Source of the DNA: Arthrobacter sp. MN05-02
Lineage (GTDB): Bacteria; Actinomycetota; Actinomycetes; Actinomycetales; Micrococcaceae
Reading direction: 5' to 3'
Length of the DNA: 64,000 bases
Assembly (NCBI GenBank): GCA_004001285.1
Contig: AP018698.1
Location: 62,001-126,000, forward strand
Within the stretch, counting starts at the first letter, position 1; each line of letters opens with the position of its first letter. A program made the position numbers and the translations under genes. The notes under the pieces were generated by a model that worked only from the letters and a program-made list of their open reading frames with translations, was not told the origin of the DNA and made no database searches. Positions 34,151 to 43,182 of the stretch are shown here, one piece after another.

Positions 34151-34723
34151 ATGCGAAGTGGTGTGGGATCGGCGCGGGAGCGGTTGCTAGGTGCGGCGTC
34201 GCGGTTGTTTTACGCCGATGGTATGGCAGCGACGGGTATTGACGCGATCACGGCGGAGGCGGGGGTGGCGAAGATGAGCCTGTACAACAACTTTTCCTCG
34301 AAAGAGGAGCTTGTGTTGGCGTATATCGATGCCCGCCACGAGGAGTGGTTGGAGCTGTACCGTCATCGGGCTGCGAATGCTACCTCGCCCGTGGACGGGG
34401 TGATGGCGGTGTTTGACGCCTACATCGATCACGCGTCGGTCGCCTATCTGCATGGCTTCCGAGGGTGTGGGCTGCTAAATGCGGCCGCGGAGCTTCCCGT
34501 GGGAGCCCCTGGCAGGGATGCGGTGCGCCGCCATAAGGAGCAGGTTGAGTCGATCCTGGTCGGGCACCTTGCCGGGATCGTGTCCCAGTCCGAGGCCGAG
34601 GAAACAGCGGAGCATCTGACGTTTCTGCTCGAAGGGGCGATGAGCCGGGCGGGCCTCGAAGGCCAGCCCGACCGACTCGAGCGCGCCAAGGCCATCGGCC
34701 GTGAACTGGTCGGTTCCCTGTGA
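34151..34723 (+). CDS. TetR-family transcription regulator
   Basis: A 190-residue TetR protein. The N-terminal HTH reads RERLLGAASRLFYADGMA, then IDAITAEAGVAKMSLYNNFSS and KEELVLAYI. The ligand-binding half contains FRGCGLLNAAAELP, where many TetR_C members have a conserved G-C. AAAGG precedes the ATG. Its stop overlaps the start of a frameshifted EamA transporter gene (TGTGAA context, 4-bp overlap), so the pair was probably a regulator/efflux unit. The perfect palindrome upstream is its likely operator. Confidence 0.9.
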   Translation: MRSGVGSARERLLGAASRLFYADGMAATGIDAITAEAGVAKMSLYNNFSSKEELVLAYIDARHEEWLELYRHRAANATSPVDGVMAVFDAYIDHASVAYLHGFRGCGLLNAAAELPVGAPGRDAVRRHKEQVESILVGHLAGIVSQSEAEETAEHLTFLLEGAMSRAGLEGQPDRLERAKAIGRELVGSL

Positions 34724-35669
34724 ACCGGCACCGCCTCGTCGGCCTCGGTGCGGTCAGTGTCACGTCCCTGCTCTGGGGGACGACGGGAACCGCCGCGACC
34801 TTCGCCCCGGGCGCCGGCCCGCTGGCGATCGGTGCGGCCGCCCTGGGTGTCGGCGGCCTGTTGCAGGCCCTCATCGCCCTCCCCGCGCTGAGGGCCGCAG
34901 GCCCGGCGCTGCGCGCGAACCTGTCAACAGTCCTCCTGGGCGCGGTGGCGGTCGGGATCTATCCCCTCGCGTTCTACAGCTCCATGCACTACGCCGGCGT
35001 CGCCGTCGGCTCGGTGGTGTCCCTGGCCTCCGCGCCCCTGGCCTCCGGAGTCCTCGAGCGGCTCATCGACCGACACCCGCTGAGCCGGTGGTGGATGCTG
35101 GCCGCGGGACTCGGCGTCCTGGGCAGCGCGCTGCTGTGCCTGTCGAAGATGCAGGGCCCGGCCGGGACGCCGCCGGAACCGTCATCGGCACGGGACTGGG
35201 CCTGGTCGCAGGCGGCACCTACGCCACCTACTCGTGGGCGGTCCATCGCCTCATGACCCGCCGGATCAGCCGGGCCGCCTCGATGGGTGCCGTCTTCGGC
35301 GGGGGAGGGCTCCTGCTGATGCCGGTCCTCCTCATCACCGGCGCCCCGCTCATCGCCACCACGGAGGCGTTCCTGGTAGCCGCCTACATGGCACTGGTGC
35401 CGATGTTCCTCGGCTACCTGCTGTTCGGGTTCGGCCTCACCCGCATCTCCGCGAGTACCGCCACCACCGTGACCCTCACGGAACCGGCGATCGCGGCGAT
35501 CCTCGCCGTCGTCATCGTCGGGGAACGGCTCGCCGCCGCAGGCTGGATCGGCCTGGGCATCATCGGCGGAGCGCTGCTGATCCTCGCCTTCGCCCCAACC
35601 AACGCGGAGCAGCCTGCGAACCGTCTCCGGGTGCGTGAACGCCAGCCGACGCTCGACGCGACAACCTAG
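34720..35669 (+). pseudogene. EamA/DMT-family transporter, frameshifted
   Basis: The first ~150 residues (LLWGTTGTAATFAPG, VVSLASAPLASGVLERLIDR) read in one frame and the remaining ~165 (GTGLGLVAGGTYATYSWAVH, TLTEPAIAAILAVVIVGERL) in another. Together they make a normal ten-helix EamA exporter. The switch lies at 35163-35166, where restoring one G to the GGG run joins the frames (AGDAAGTVIGTG). It is either a recent inactivation or a sequence error. The GTG start overlaps the TetR gene. Confidence 0.8.
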
Positions 35670-35741
35670 AGTGCACCCGTCATTTCATTGCGCTGCCCTT
35701 CCCTTATGTCCCCCGCTTGAAGAGAACGGATTGACCACGTC

Positions 35742-36803
35742 ATGGCCCCTGATACTCAGCCAACTATCGGCCGCCCGTCATCGATTCATCCTGTCGTGGA
35801 GACGGTCGACTATCATACCGCCGGTGAGCCGTTCCGTATCGTGCCAGCTCCTCCGGTAGCGATCCCCGGTCGGACTGTCGCTGAACGGCGCGCGAACGCA
35901 ATCATGGACTCGGACATCGACGGCCTGCGTCGGCTGCTGTGTTTCGAGCCACGCGGCCACGCGGACATGTATGGGGGCTTCATTACCGCGCCCGATGACG
36001 CCGGCGCACATTTCGGTGTTCTGTTCTGGCACAAAGATGGCTTCTCGACCGCCTGCGGGCACGGCACCATCGCACTGGGCGTGTGGGCCGTCGCTTCGGG
36101 CCTGGTGGCCGTCGATCCCAGCGGGTTAACAGATGTTGTCATTGATGTTCCTTCAGGCAGGGTCACAGCCCGCGTACACACAACCACCGATGGTCGCGTG
36201 ACGGAGGTCGACTTCGTGAACGTACCAAGCTCCCTAGTCGCCGCCGGTCTGCCACTATCGACCAGCCGCGGAGAAACTTTAGTAGACCTGGGATGGGGCG
36301 GAGCCCTTTATGCCTGCGTCGACGCAGCGTCCCTCGGCCTACAGGTCACCCCGAAGAACCTGACCGATCTCATCAGCCTCGGTCGCGAGATCAAAGCGGC
36401 CCTGGCTACTGATCCCCGCATCGAACACCCGACGGACCCCCGACTCAGCGGCGTCTACGGGACCATCATCTTCGAGGATCTGGGCACCCTTCCTACCGGA
36501 GAACTGCACCAACGCAACGTGACGATTTTCGCCGACGGGCAGGTCGACCGGTCTCCTTGCGGATCAGGTTCGGCAGCACGCGTCGCAGTACTAACCGCTA
36601 CGGGCCGACTCACCAACGGTCAGACCCTGGTCCATGACTCGATCGTCGGATCCCGTTTCACCGCCCTCGCACGCACCCGCACCACCGAGCACGGCAGGGA
36701 CGCTGTCATACCCGTCGTGACCGGAACCGCGCACCGCGTCGGTACTTCAAGCTTCGAGGTCGACCCGCACGACACCCTCGTTCCAGGATTCGTGCTGCGA
36801 TGA
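35742..36803 (+). CDS. proline racemase / 4-hydroxyproline epimerase family enzyme
   Basis: A 353-residue member. HTAGEPFRIV is near residue 25, FSTACGHGTIALG carries the first catalytic Cys, and DRSPCGSGSAARVAVL the second. Both Cys are present, so racemase/epimerase chemistry is favoured over the trans-3-hydroxyproline dehydratase, which has Thr at one position. It overlaps an ornithine cyclodeaminase-like gene by 4 bp (ATGA). Epimerase and cyclic-imine reductase pairs of this type are typical of hydroxyproline or D-proline catabolism. The exact substrate is not fixed. Confidence 0.88.
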   Translation: MAPDTQPTIGRPSSIHPVVETVDYHTAGEPFRIVPAPPVAIPGRTVAERRANAIMDSDIDGLRRLLCFEPRGHADMYGGFITAPDDAGAHFGVLFWHKDGFSTACGHGTIALGVWAVASGLVAVDPSGLTDVVIDVPSGRVTARVHTTTDGRVTEVDFVNVPSSLVAAGLPLSTSRGETLVDLGWGGALYACVDAASLGLQVTPKNLTDLISLGREIKAALATDPRIEHPTDPRLSGVYGTIIFEDLGTLPTGELHQRNVTIFADGQVDRSPCGSGSAARVAVLTATGRLTNGQTLVHDSIVGSRFTALARTRTTEHGRDAVIPVVTGTAHRVGTSSFEVDPHDTLVPGFVLR

Positions 36804-37747
36804 CAACCCTCCGCTATCTGGACGAGAATGCCGTCACCGCGGCCCTGGCGCCAGCTGCAGCAGTGGACGCCATAACCGCAGCCCTCACCCACGGGTATGA
36901 CCCCGCAGCCGATACCGCACGAACATCAGCTGCCACGCGAAAGGGACATTTCCTCCTGATGCCCTCCGAAGTCGGTGACCATGTCGGCGTGAAAGTAGCC
37001 ACCGTCGCACCGGACAACCCTGCCATCGGCCAGCCGCGCATTCAGGCCGTTTACCTCGCGTTCAATGCCGCAACCCTCACCCTGCAAGCCCTACTAGATG
37101 GAACCGCGCTGACAACACTGCGCACGCCCGCTGTGTCCATCGCCGCAATCCGTCCGGCCCTTCAGCGCTTCACCCGAGCTTTGCGAGTTGTCGTATTCGG
37201 TGCCGGCCCTCAAGCAATCGGGCACGTCCGCACCCTTGCCGCAGTAACCAAGGAACCTCTCGCGTCAGTCACGTTCATCGTGCGCACCCCCGCCACAGCT
37301 ACCGCCGCACACCCATACGGTCAGGTCGTCAGAGCCGACACGCCTGCAGCCAACACGGCGTTAAGCTCTGCGCACGTGGTGATTTGCGCGACCAGCGCCC
37401 GCACGCCCCTCTTCCCGGCAGACGCGATCTCCGCCCAGACAATCGTGATCGCCGTCGGATCCCACCAGCCCGACGCCCGGGAACTGGACAGCGCCCTGCT
37501 CGCCAAGGCCACCGTCATCGTCGAGGACATCGACACCGCGCTCCGAGAAGCAGGCGACATCATTCTCGCCCACGCCGAAGGCGCCCTTCACGTAGAGAAC
37601 CTCATCCCCATGAAGGGTGTCATCGACCACTCCACGACGATTCCCGAGGACAGACCAGTGGTTTTCAAGAGCGTCGGCATGTCATGGCAGGACCTGGTCA
37701 TCGCTACCGCAGTCCTCGAATCCCATACCCCTGCTATGAAGTCATGA
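36800..37747 (+). CDS. ornithine cyclodeaminase/mu-crystallin family reductase
   Basis: A 315-residue protein. The N-terminal part ends GVKVATVAPDN and AVYLAFNAATLTLQALLDGT, then comes the Rossmann motif VVFGAGPQAIGHV (about residue 130) and VICATSARTPLFPAD. In this setting it most likely reduces a cyclic imine such as 1-pyrroline-2-carboxylate to proline rather than deaminating ornithine. It is co-translated with the racemase-family gene. It ends 38 bp from the IS110 transposase gene, which may have cut off further pathway genes. Confidence 0.85.
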   Translation: MTTLRYLDENAVTAALAPAAAVDAITAALTHGYDPAADTARTSAATRKGHFLLMPSEVGDHVGVKVATVAPDNPAIGQPRIQAVYLAFNAATLTLQALLDGTALTTLRTPAVSIAAIRPALQRFTRALRVVVFGAGPQAIGHVRTLAAVTKEPLASVTFIVRTPATATAAHPYGQVVRADTPAANTALSSAHVVICATSARTPLFPADAISAQTIVIAVGSHQPDARELDSALLAKATVIVEDIDTALREAGDIILAHAEGALHVENLIPMKGVIDHSTTIPEDRPVVFKSVGMSWQDLVIATAVLESHTPAMKS

Positions 37748-37784
37748 CATCCTCAAGCACTGCCCCGCCGAACACACTGATTCT

Positions 37785-38888
37785 TTAGATGTCGGGACTA
37801 ATTGGTACGAACTTCTTGGGTTCTAGGTCCTTCCTAAGTGCGTGATACAGCTCGCGTGCAACGTAGCGCTTGAGGCTCCGAATGGCATCGGCGGTGGAAT
37901 GGCCAAGCGCCTTTTTCCGGTCACGGTAAGCCTGAGATCGAACGTCGTAACGGAGCCGGCAAATAACGATGAGGTAGATGATCTTGTTGGCTTGTCTGTT
38001 GCCGCCACGATGCAGACGCATACGGCTCGTTTTCCCTGATGCCACCGGGATTGGTGCGACGCCGCAGAGCCTGGCGAATGCTGCTTCGCTAGGGAACCGT
38101 TCGATGTTCTGACCAGCTGTTACCAGCAGCTGGGCGGCGCTCACTGGACCCACCTGAGGCAGCGCCATGAGCGTCGGTGCGACGTCATTCGCGAGTCTGG
38201 TGAGGTGCTTGTCCGTCGCGTTGATCTCGGCCGTCAGGTCGAAGATCCGGCGGCCGAGGTCCCTCAGTGCGTACTTCACCGCCTGCTCCGGCTCGTGTAA
38301 CCGCGCCATATCCGGGCGAAGCGACTTCGCCTGCATGGCCTTGGCCTGCAGGGTTCTAGCTGTCAGCCGGTGACGCAGTTCCTCCGGCGCTGTTATAAGG
38401 ACATCGCGCAGCTGGACTAGTGCGGCTGTCCTAGACTTCACGGCAGAATCCCGCACGAGGTGCAGATTTCGGATGGCTTCCACCGCGCCGGAGGTGTCTT
38501 TCGCAGGGGATGAGCACTCCCCTGACATAACTTTCCGGGCTGCAGCCTCGGCATCGATTGCGTCGCTCTTACCGGACCGGCTACGTACGAGGGCGTGGCC
38601 GCGGTTGACCTCTACGACGTCGACTCCGGCCACCAGAAGGTGGCGGGTGAGGCCGGCACCATAGGACCCAGTGCATTCAACGCCGACGGCGTTGATGATC
38701 CCAAAGCTTGCCGCCCAGTCCAGCAACTCCTGATAGCCCCGGGCGTCTGTAGTGAAGCGCCGCGCCCCGAGCATCACCCCGCGCTCATCGAGCACTGCGG
38801 CGTGGTGCACCTTCGAGTGGGTGTCTACGCCGACGGTAATTGTCCTGACTGACTGTTCCATCGCTGCTGTGGTTGCTGTTGTCGTCAT
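37785..38888 (-). mobile_element. IS110-family transposase (insertion sequence core)
   Basis: A 367-residue DEDD transposase with AGGAGCAGGA before its ATG. The RuvC-like N-terminus has VGVDTHSKVHHAAVLDERG, then VGVECTGSYG, NRGHALVRSRSGKSDAIDAE (catalytic acidic residues). The C-terminal transposase_20 region has LMALPQVGPVSAAQLLV, AFARLCGVAPIPVASGKTSR, the conserved Ser region and RSQAYRDRKKALG. IS110 elements lack clear terminal inverted repeats, so exact ends are not called. The non-coding part lies upstream of the gene (about 38889-39060). The frame looks intact and potentially active. Confidence 0.93.
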
Positions 38889-38899
38889 TCCTGCTCCTA

Positions 38900-39060
38900 A
38901 CGGTTACTCATGAGCGAAGGGCGACCACGGTTGACCGGGCCGGGCGGACAAAGCACTGAACAGCGAAGGCGCACGTTCCTATCAAGTCACAACCCCGTCC
39001 GGCCCGGTCGCCCACGGTAAGCGGCAGGAGACGAAACACCGACAGATCTCCCCGTGGACC
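38900..39060 (-). ncRNA. candidate IS110 bridge RNA
   Basis: IS110 elements encode a structured RNA in the non-coding end before the transposase. On the minus strand here, GACCGGGCCGG and CCGGCCCGGTC form a perfect 11-bp stem. GGGCGACC and GGTCGCCC give an alternative outer pairing, and the segment between is 60-70 nt of loop sequence. Position and structure fit; guide loops and element ends were not assigned. Confidence 0.5.
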
Positions 39061-39211
39061 GAACCAGCTACTGCTGGCCGTCAGCTAGCGGCCAAGTCAG
39101 GAATCCCCTCCCCTGCCGTGGCCTATTCTCCTCAGTGCGTGCGACGGAGGCCGCCGCCATACACCCAAGGAAACGCTGGGGGCTCCTGACCTGGGTGGCT
39201 GGGTACGACAA

Positions 39212-39249
39212 GAGGGCCGGACTCCCGTGGGGGTGAGTGTCCGGCCCTC
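39212..39249 (-). terminator. terminator after the DUF4192 gene
   Basis: Perfect 11-bp arms GAGGGCCGGAC and GTCCGGCCCTC, with a 16-nt loop, about 40 bp past the minus-strand stop at 39290. Confidence 0.75.
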
Positions 39250-39289
39250 GGCCTGTGGGTCTAGCTGGTCCCGTTACCAGGCTTGCCTG

Positions 39290-40390
39290 TTAGTGGTGAT
39301 CGCGCTGGTGGTACGCGGTGCGTTCGTTTTGCGCGGCCAGCGGGAGGATTCCGCGGCCGACCATTTCCCGCATCAGCCGTGAGAGTCGGTGCTGGGAGTC
39401 GGTCTCGATGGCCTTGTCGAAGTAGGCGGCGGCGACAGAGGACGATCCGCGGTACCAGCGTAGCCAGCCGAGGAAGCAGAACAGCGGGGCGCGGTCCTCG
39501 AGGGGCGTGTACGCGAGGACCTTGACTAGCAGCTCCTCGGTCGCTTCCACGCGGGACCAGTCGAGCTGTCCCTCGTACCTGCCGGTCATGACCTGCTGGT
39601 AGGTGGTTTCGTCGTCGGCGCCGCTGATGGCGTCGGCCATGATCCGGTCCCGGATGGTCTTGATCAGCAGGTAGCCGGTCAGCTCACAGGCCGCCTGCTC
39701 GGTGGTGTCCTCGCCGATGGCCTCATTCCAGAGTGCGCGGGCGGCGCACATTGCGTGGTGTCCGAAGTCCAGCGCGGCGGGTGCTCCGAGCCGATCCACC
39801 CAGTAAGCGGCGTCGGAGATCGTGTTGTGTGCATCGTCGCTGCCGATGAACGCGGGGTCGGCGGTCATGTTCGCGGGGTGTTCCTGCGTGCTGTAGCCGC
39901 GATAGACCAGCTCGGCGTTCATGGCGCTGTCGCGGATCTCGTCGGTGGGGTTGAGCTCACAGCACCCGCTCTCTTCGCAGAAGTAGGGCGTCCATCCCCT
40001 GTCGGTGACAAGCCATCCGTTGCGGATGCTCATGCCGACGTGCTCCAGCTCGGCCTCGATGGCCTGCGCGTAGGCCATGTAGGGCTTGGCGTCGGGGTTC
40101 TCACCCGACTGGGCGGCTTCGGCTACCTCGTTCGTGTAGATGAACAGCAGGACGCCGTCGGCGGCGGTGTCCGCGAGCAGGTAGTGCATGACGCCCTGCG
40201 CGAAGTCTGCCGGGCGGGTCAGGTCGGCGGGGGCGTCGAGCCTCAGGGTGGCGCCGGTGGTGTTGCCGCGCATGGTGACGAAGGCGAAGGATTCGCGCGG
40301 CTGGAAGCCGAGTGCGCTGGGGACGAATGCGAGCAGGTCAGCGGCCGTCGTGGCGGTCAGCTGGTGGTTGTGCTGGGTGTTCTCGTTCAT
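39290..40390 (-). CDS. DUF4192 domain protein
   Basis: A 366-residue protein typical of actinobacterial chromosomes and plasmids. The N-terminus TTAADLLAFVPSALGFQPRES followed by FAFVTMRGNTTGATLRLD is the DUF4192 signature. The C-terminal half (YLLIKTIRDRIMADAIS, LLVKVLAYTPLEDRAPLF, WLRWYRGSSSVAAAYFDKAI) is a TPR-like helical region. The ATG follows the repeated leader copy B, with AAGGAGC 7 nt upstream. The frame is open 80 codons further upstream through the leader, but that part is treated as untranslated. DUF4192 has no established biochemical function. Confidence 0.88.
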   Translation of the reverse strand: MNENTQHNHQLTATTAADLLAFVPSALGFQPRESFAFVTMRGNTTGATLRLDAPADLTRPADFAQGVMHYLLADTAADGVLLFIYTNEVAEAAQSGENPDAKPYMAYAQAIEAELEHVGMSIRNGWLVTDRGWTPYFCEESGCCELNPTDEIRDSAMNAELVYRGYSTQEHPANMTADPAFIGSDDAHNTISDAAYWVDRLGAPAALDFGHHAMCAARALWNEAIGEDTTEQAACELTGYLLIKTIRDRIMADAISGADDETTYQQVMTGRYEGQLDWSRVEATEELLVKVLAYTPLEDRAPLFCFLGWLRWYRGSSSVAAAYFDKAIETDSQHRLSRLMREMVGRGILPLAAQNERTAYHQRDHH

Positions 40391-40758
40391 GGTGTTGCTC
40401 CTTGGTTGCAGTAGTGGTGTCGGGCCCCTTGGTGACCAGCAGTGGACCCTTCCCCCGTTGTTTTTTGCCTGCTGTCGAGCTCGCTCGCTCGTCCCCGACG
40501 GAGCCGTGTCCAACCCGAAGGGCGGAGGGCCCGGCAAATAAGGGAGGAAATAAGCGACGCAGGAGCGCCGGACGCATTTGGTGGGCCCGGCGTCGGCGCA
40601 GCCGATTGACGCGGTGGAGCGGGGACGCATAATCCGCAGGACAGCAGCAAAAAGACCCGGACGGGATGCGACGAAGGAGCAGCCTGGCCGGAACAGGCCG
40701 GAGCGAAGCGAGAGGACCGTTTCCCTGGTTGGAGCGCCAGCGACAATCCTGGGGAAGC
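40391..40758 (-). repeat. repeated ~370-bp 5' leader, copy B
   Basis: Nearly identical to copy C and clearly related to copy A. Inner stem: 40527-40532 pairs with 40583-40588 (GGGCCC with GGGCCC) and 40535-40539 with 40576-40580 (CAAAT with ATTTG), with a 2x2 internal loop. Outer stem: 40504-40513 with 40606-40614, with one mismatch and one bulge. A UUCG-type hairpin sits in the 3' part. It ends at the DUF4192 start codon. Confidence 0.78.
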
Positions 40759-40808
40759 CTGCAAACCAGAGGGACCAACACCCGCCGGCCCGGGGTGGTT
40801 AAAGAGGT

Positions 40809-40842
40809 GGGAGTGGCAGCTGCACCACCAGCTACCACTCCC
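40809..40842. terminator. bidirectional hairpin after the small ParB-like gene
   Basis: Arms 40809-40822 and 40829-40842 pair over 14 bp with one mismatch and a 6-nt loop. GTTTTCTT follows on the plus strand. It lies past the minus-strand stop at 40874 and before leader copy B. Confidence 0.78.
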
Positions 40843-40873
40843 GTTTTCTTGCGTTTCCCTGCAACAAGGAAAT

Positions 40874-41131
40874 CTAGTGGGCCCGGTTCTTCTCTTCCTC
40901 GAGAGTCCGTCGGCCTGGCCGGAGGGCCCCCGGTGCTACCGGTTCCCACTTCCTGCCCTGGTTGTGCTTGCGCTGCAGGCGCTTCACCTCGCGCATCACA
41001 GCTGCTTCGATCAAGTCTGTCACAGACCGGTACCCCTCGGCCTGCCCTGCGGCGAGGAACGCAGCCCGCACCTGGTCCGCGTCGGTCTGTGTGAAGTACG
41101 GCGTGAAAGACGCCGGCTTGCGCTTACTCAC
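40874..41131 (-). CDS. small ParB/centromere-binding-like protein
   Basis: An 85-residue protein. The central AGQAEGYRSVTDLIEAAVMR has the spacing of a ribbon-helix-helix DNA-binding protein, followed by LQRKHNQGRKWEPVAPGALRPGR. That tail is characteristic of the short ParB-type proteins of actinobacterial plasmids (H-N-x-G-x-x-x-x-P-V-x-x-G-x-L-x-x-G-R). Such proteins usually follow a ParA gene, but none is adjacent here. Its start overlaps the preceding gene (ATGA). Confidence 0.75.
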   Translation of the reverse strand: MSKRKPASFTPYFTQTDADQVRAAFLAAGQAEGYRSVTDLIEAAVMREVKRLQRKHNQGRKWEPVAPGALRPGRRTLEEEKNRAH

Positions 41132-41400
41132 CTGCTACTCCTCGTTGTCGGATGCTCCTGGCCGTGATGGCGGTTGATGCCGCTGCCCTGTTCGCCTAGC
41201 TCGCCCCACTTGTAGATCCTGATGATGTCCTGCCAGCCCTCCGGCAGCCGGTTCCGGTGTGCCGGGCAGAGGATGATCTGCTCATCGGCGATGTAGTCCC
41301 AGCCCTTCGGCGTCCCATCCCCCGTGAGCGCCAGTGGGGAGGTTCGTCCGCATTCGGCGCACTCGGCCACCTGGTCACTTGCTGGTCGATTCGCGGGCAT
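41128..41400 (-). CDS. small zinc-ribbon-like protein
   Basis: A 90-residue protein. AECAECGRTSPLALTG supplies C-x2-C, and GWDYIADEQIILCPAHRNRL supplies C-x2-H, a likely treble-clef or ribbon zinc site. It resembles the 61-residue protein at 33378-33563. It overlaps the small ParB-like gene by 4 bp and is probably co-expressed. The function is unknown. Confidence 0.65.
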   Translation of the reverse strand: MPANRPASDQVAECAECGRTSPLALTGDGTPKGWDYIADEQIILCPAHRNRLPEGWQDIIRIYKWGELGEQGSGINRHHGQEHPTTRSSR

Positions 41401-41528
41401 CCGTCCAGTGTGTCAGGGAACCTGTCAGCGCTACGTTCTACGCTTCGTTGTGGAGCCCTGTCCTCAGGTGTCCGTCGTAGTCCATCTACCGTGTGCCCTG
41501 GGCAGGACTTCATGCGTGCTCCCCTAGT

Positions 41529-41906
41529 TCACCGGTAGCCCTGCCGGTTGATGGCGTTCTGTGCCTGTGCCAGTTCGGCTCCGAGCTGCTTGGCGAGGGC
41601 AGCGGCACGGGTCAGGTGATCGGTCGCTGTGGCGATCGACTGGACCGGGTCCCGGCCGTCGTCCTCGTAGACGTCGTGGGTGTCCAGAGACTTCCCGAGG
41701 CCGGCGGCGAGCTGGTTGAGCGCCTGCGGCAGCATGTACTCGACGCCTTTGAGGTTCCCCAGCACCCTGTAAGCGACCGGGGCCGGAATGGACCTGCCGG
41801 GCAAGCTCTCATGGCAGAGGATGCGCAGCTCCTCATAGATCGTGTCAGCGGCCTCTACAATCACAGGTGTTTCGTCATCCGTCATAGACGTTTCCTCGTC
41901 TGACAT
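41529..41906 (-). CDS. hypothetical plasmid protein
   Basis: A 125-residue acidic, helical protein (AADTIYEELRILCHESLPG, PAPVAYRVLGNLKGVEYMLP, HLTRAAALAKQLGAELAQAQ). AAAGGAT precedes the ATG at 41906; the longer frame upstream has no support. No domain is recognised, though similar small helical proteins sit beside ssb genes on actinobacterial plasmids. It lies between the zinc-ribbon gene and ssb on the same strand. Confidence 0.65.
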   Translation of the reverse strand: MSDEETSMTDDETPVIVEAADTIYEELRILCHESLPGRSIPAPVAYRVLGNLKGVEYMLPQALNQLAAGLGKSLDTHDVYEDDGRDPVQSIATATDHLTRAAALAKQLGAELAQAQNAINRQGYR

Positions 41907-42020
41907 GGTGATCCTTTCGCTCTGATGCATCGAACGTACTCGGTCAATGGTTCTGATCGGTGTATTGGCGGCCACCGTAGGGCTGGCCACTGACGCCTGA
42001 TGGTGCCGAGGTGCAGGATG

Positions 42021-42050
42021 CGGGGTGGCCGGACTCGACCGGCCACCCCG
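42021..42050 (-). terminator. terminator after ssb
   Basis: Perfect 12-bp arms CGGGGTGGCCGG and CCGGCCACCCCG with a 6-nt loop, 9 bp past the ssb stop at 42059. Confidence 0.85.
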
Positions 42051-42058
42051 TCACACGC

Positions 42059-42589
42059 TTAGAACGGCGGTTCGCTCTCGGGGCCGTTGCCCCACCCGCC
42101 GGCACCTGTTGCTGCGGGGGCTCCCCACGGATCATCGGCCGGCTGCTGCTGCCACGCGGCATTGCCCTGGTTGCTGTGTCCGCCGTGCTGCGCTCCCCCA
42201 CCCTGGCCGTTACCGGAGCTGGCCCGCTGGGTGCGGGTGACTTTCGCGGAGGCGTAGCGCAGGCTCGGTCCGACCTCGTCGACCTCGAGTTCCATGACGG
42301 TGCGCTTCTCGCCTTCCTTGGTGTCGTAGCTGCGGGACTTCAACCGGCCCTGGGCGATGACGCGGGTTCCCTTGGTCAGTGTCTCGGCGACGTTCTCGGC
42401 CGATTCGCGCCAGACATTGCAGCGCATGAATAGGGTTTCGCCGTCCTTCCAGTCGTTGCTCTGCCGGTCGAACGTGCGCGGGGTGGAGGCGATGGTGAAG
42501 TTGGCGACCGCTGACCCGCTGGGGGTGAAGCGGAGTTCGGGATCCGCGGTGAGGTTGCCGATGACGGTGATGATGGTTTCTCCGGCCAT
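42059..42589 (-). CDS. ssb: single-stranded DNA-binding protein
   Basis: A 176-residue SSB. The OB fold spans residues 1-110 ([79 protein letters not shown]). A Gly/Gln/Trp-rich linker follows, and the acidic tip ESEPPF corresponds to the usual D-D-x-P-F partner-binding tail. It is probably the plasmid's own SSB, used in replication or conjugation. The start at the ATG (MAGETI) is preferred over a TTG three codons upstream. Confidence 0.95.
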   Translation of the reverse strand: MAGETIITVIGNLTADPELRFTPSGSAVANFTIASTPRTFDRQSNDWKDGETLFMRCNVWRESAENVAETLTKGTRVIAQGRLKSRSYDTKEGEKRTVMELEVDEVGPSLRYASAKVTRTQRASSGNGQGGGAQHGGHSNQGNAAWQQQPADDPWGAPAATGAGGWGNGPESEPPF

Positions 42590-42703
42590 GATGCTCAACT
42601 GCCTTATCTATGGATGCTGGTGGTGTCGTTGATTTCAGTGCTTCTGTGTCTCCGTACTCACGTACTTACAGAGTCCGGTACTCCCGCATGTGCACGCGGG
42701 TCA

Positions 42704-42961
42704 TTACTGCGTGGAGTCGAGGGCAATGACCTGGCTGATCTTGCTGGGGTTCAGGCCGGACCAGTGGTCCTCGCTGCCGTCCTTTTCGTACACGACGACC
42801 GGTGCCTGGCTGTAGCCGAGCTCGTCGGTGATGTAGGCCAGCGCCTGGTCGTTGGTGGTGATGTCCACGGTGGTGAACTGGACGCCAGCGGCGTCGAACA
42901 GTTCCTTCGTCTTCTTGCATCCGAAACAGCCCGATGGCTTCTCGTAGATGGTGATGGTCAT
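42704..42961 (-). CDS. glutaredoxin-like NrdH-type redoxin
   Basis: An 85-residue thioredoxin-fold protein with the redox motif C-F-G-C at residues 12-15, the cis-Pro region SQAPVVVY, and a late DHWSGLNPSKI helix. It resembles NrdH, the electron donor of class Ib ribonucleotide reductase, although NrdH usually has C-x-Q-C. No nrdIEF genes are nearby. It lies upstream of ssb and may be a stand-alone plasmid-borne redoxin. Confidence 0.85.
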   Translation of the reverse strand: MTITIYEKPSGCFGCKKTKELFDAAGVQFTTVDITTNDQALAYITDELGYSQAPVVVYEKDGSEDHWSGLNPSKISQVIALDSTQ

Positions 42962-43137
42962 GGCGCTCAGTCCTTGGTTACGTATCGGTATTAGTGAGAG
43001 TCGACTGCTTGTGCTGCTGGTACTAATTTTATCGTTTATTCATCTGAATAAACAGCACTTTTCGCGCTATTGTGTATCTTCCGGGGTCTGATGCATGCCG
43101 TTGGCGTCGGTGATCCCGGCCGGGCAGAAGGGCTGGG

Positions 43138-43166
43138 CCGCACCCCGCCCGGTGGGCGGGGTGCGG
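43138..43166 (-). terminator. terminator after the 145-residue unknown gene
   Basis: Perfect 13-bp arms CCGCACCCCGCCC and GGGCGGGGTGCGG with a 3-nt loop, 17 bp past the stop at 43183. Confidence 0.85.
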
Positions 43167-43182
43167 CTGTGGTCAGCGACTT

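Noticed and set aside
40391-40630. An 80-codon open frame through leader copy B, in frame with DUF4192, and the same through copy C
   Set aside because: Copy A is not open in this frame, indels between A and B are not multiples of three, stems covary instead of codons, and a good ribosome-binding site sits at the internal start.
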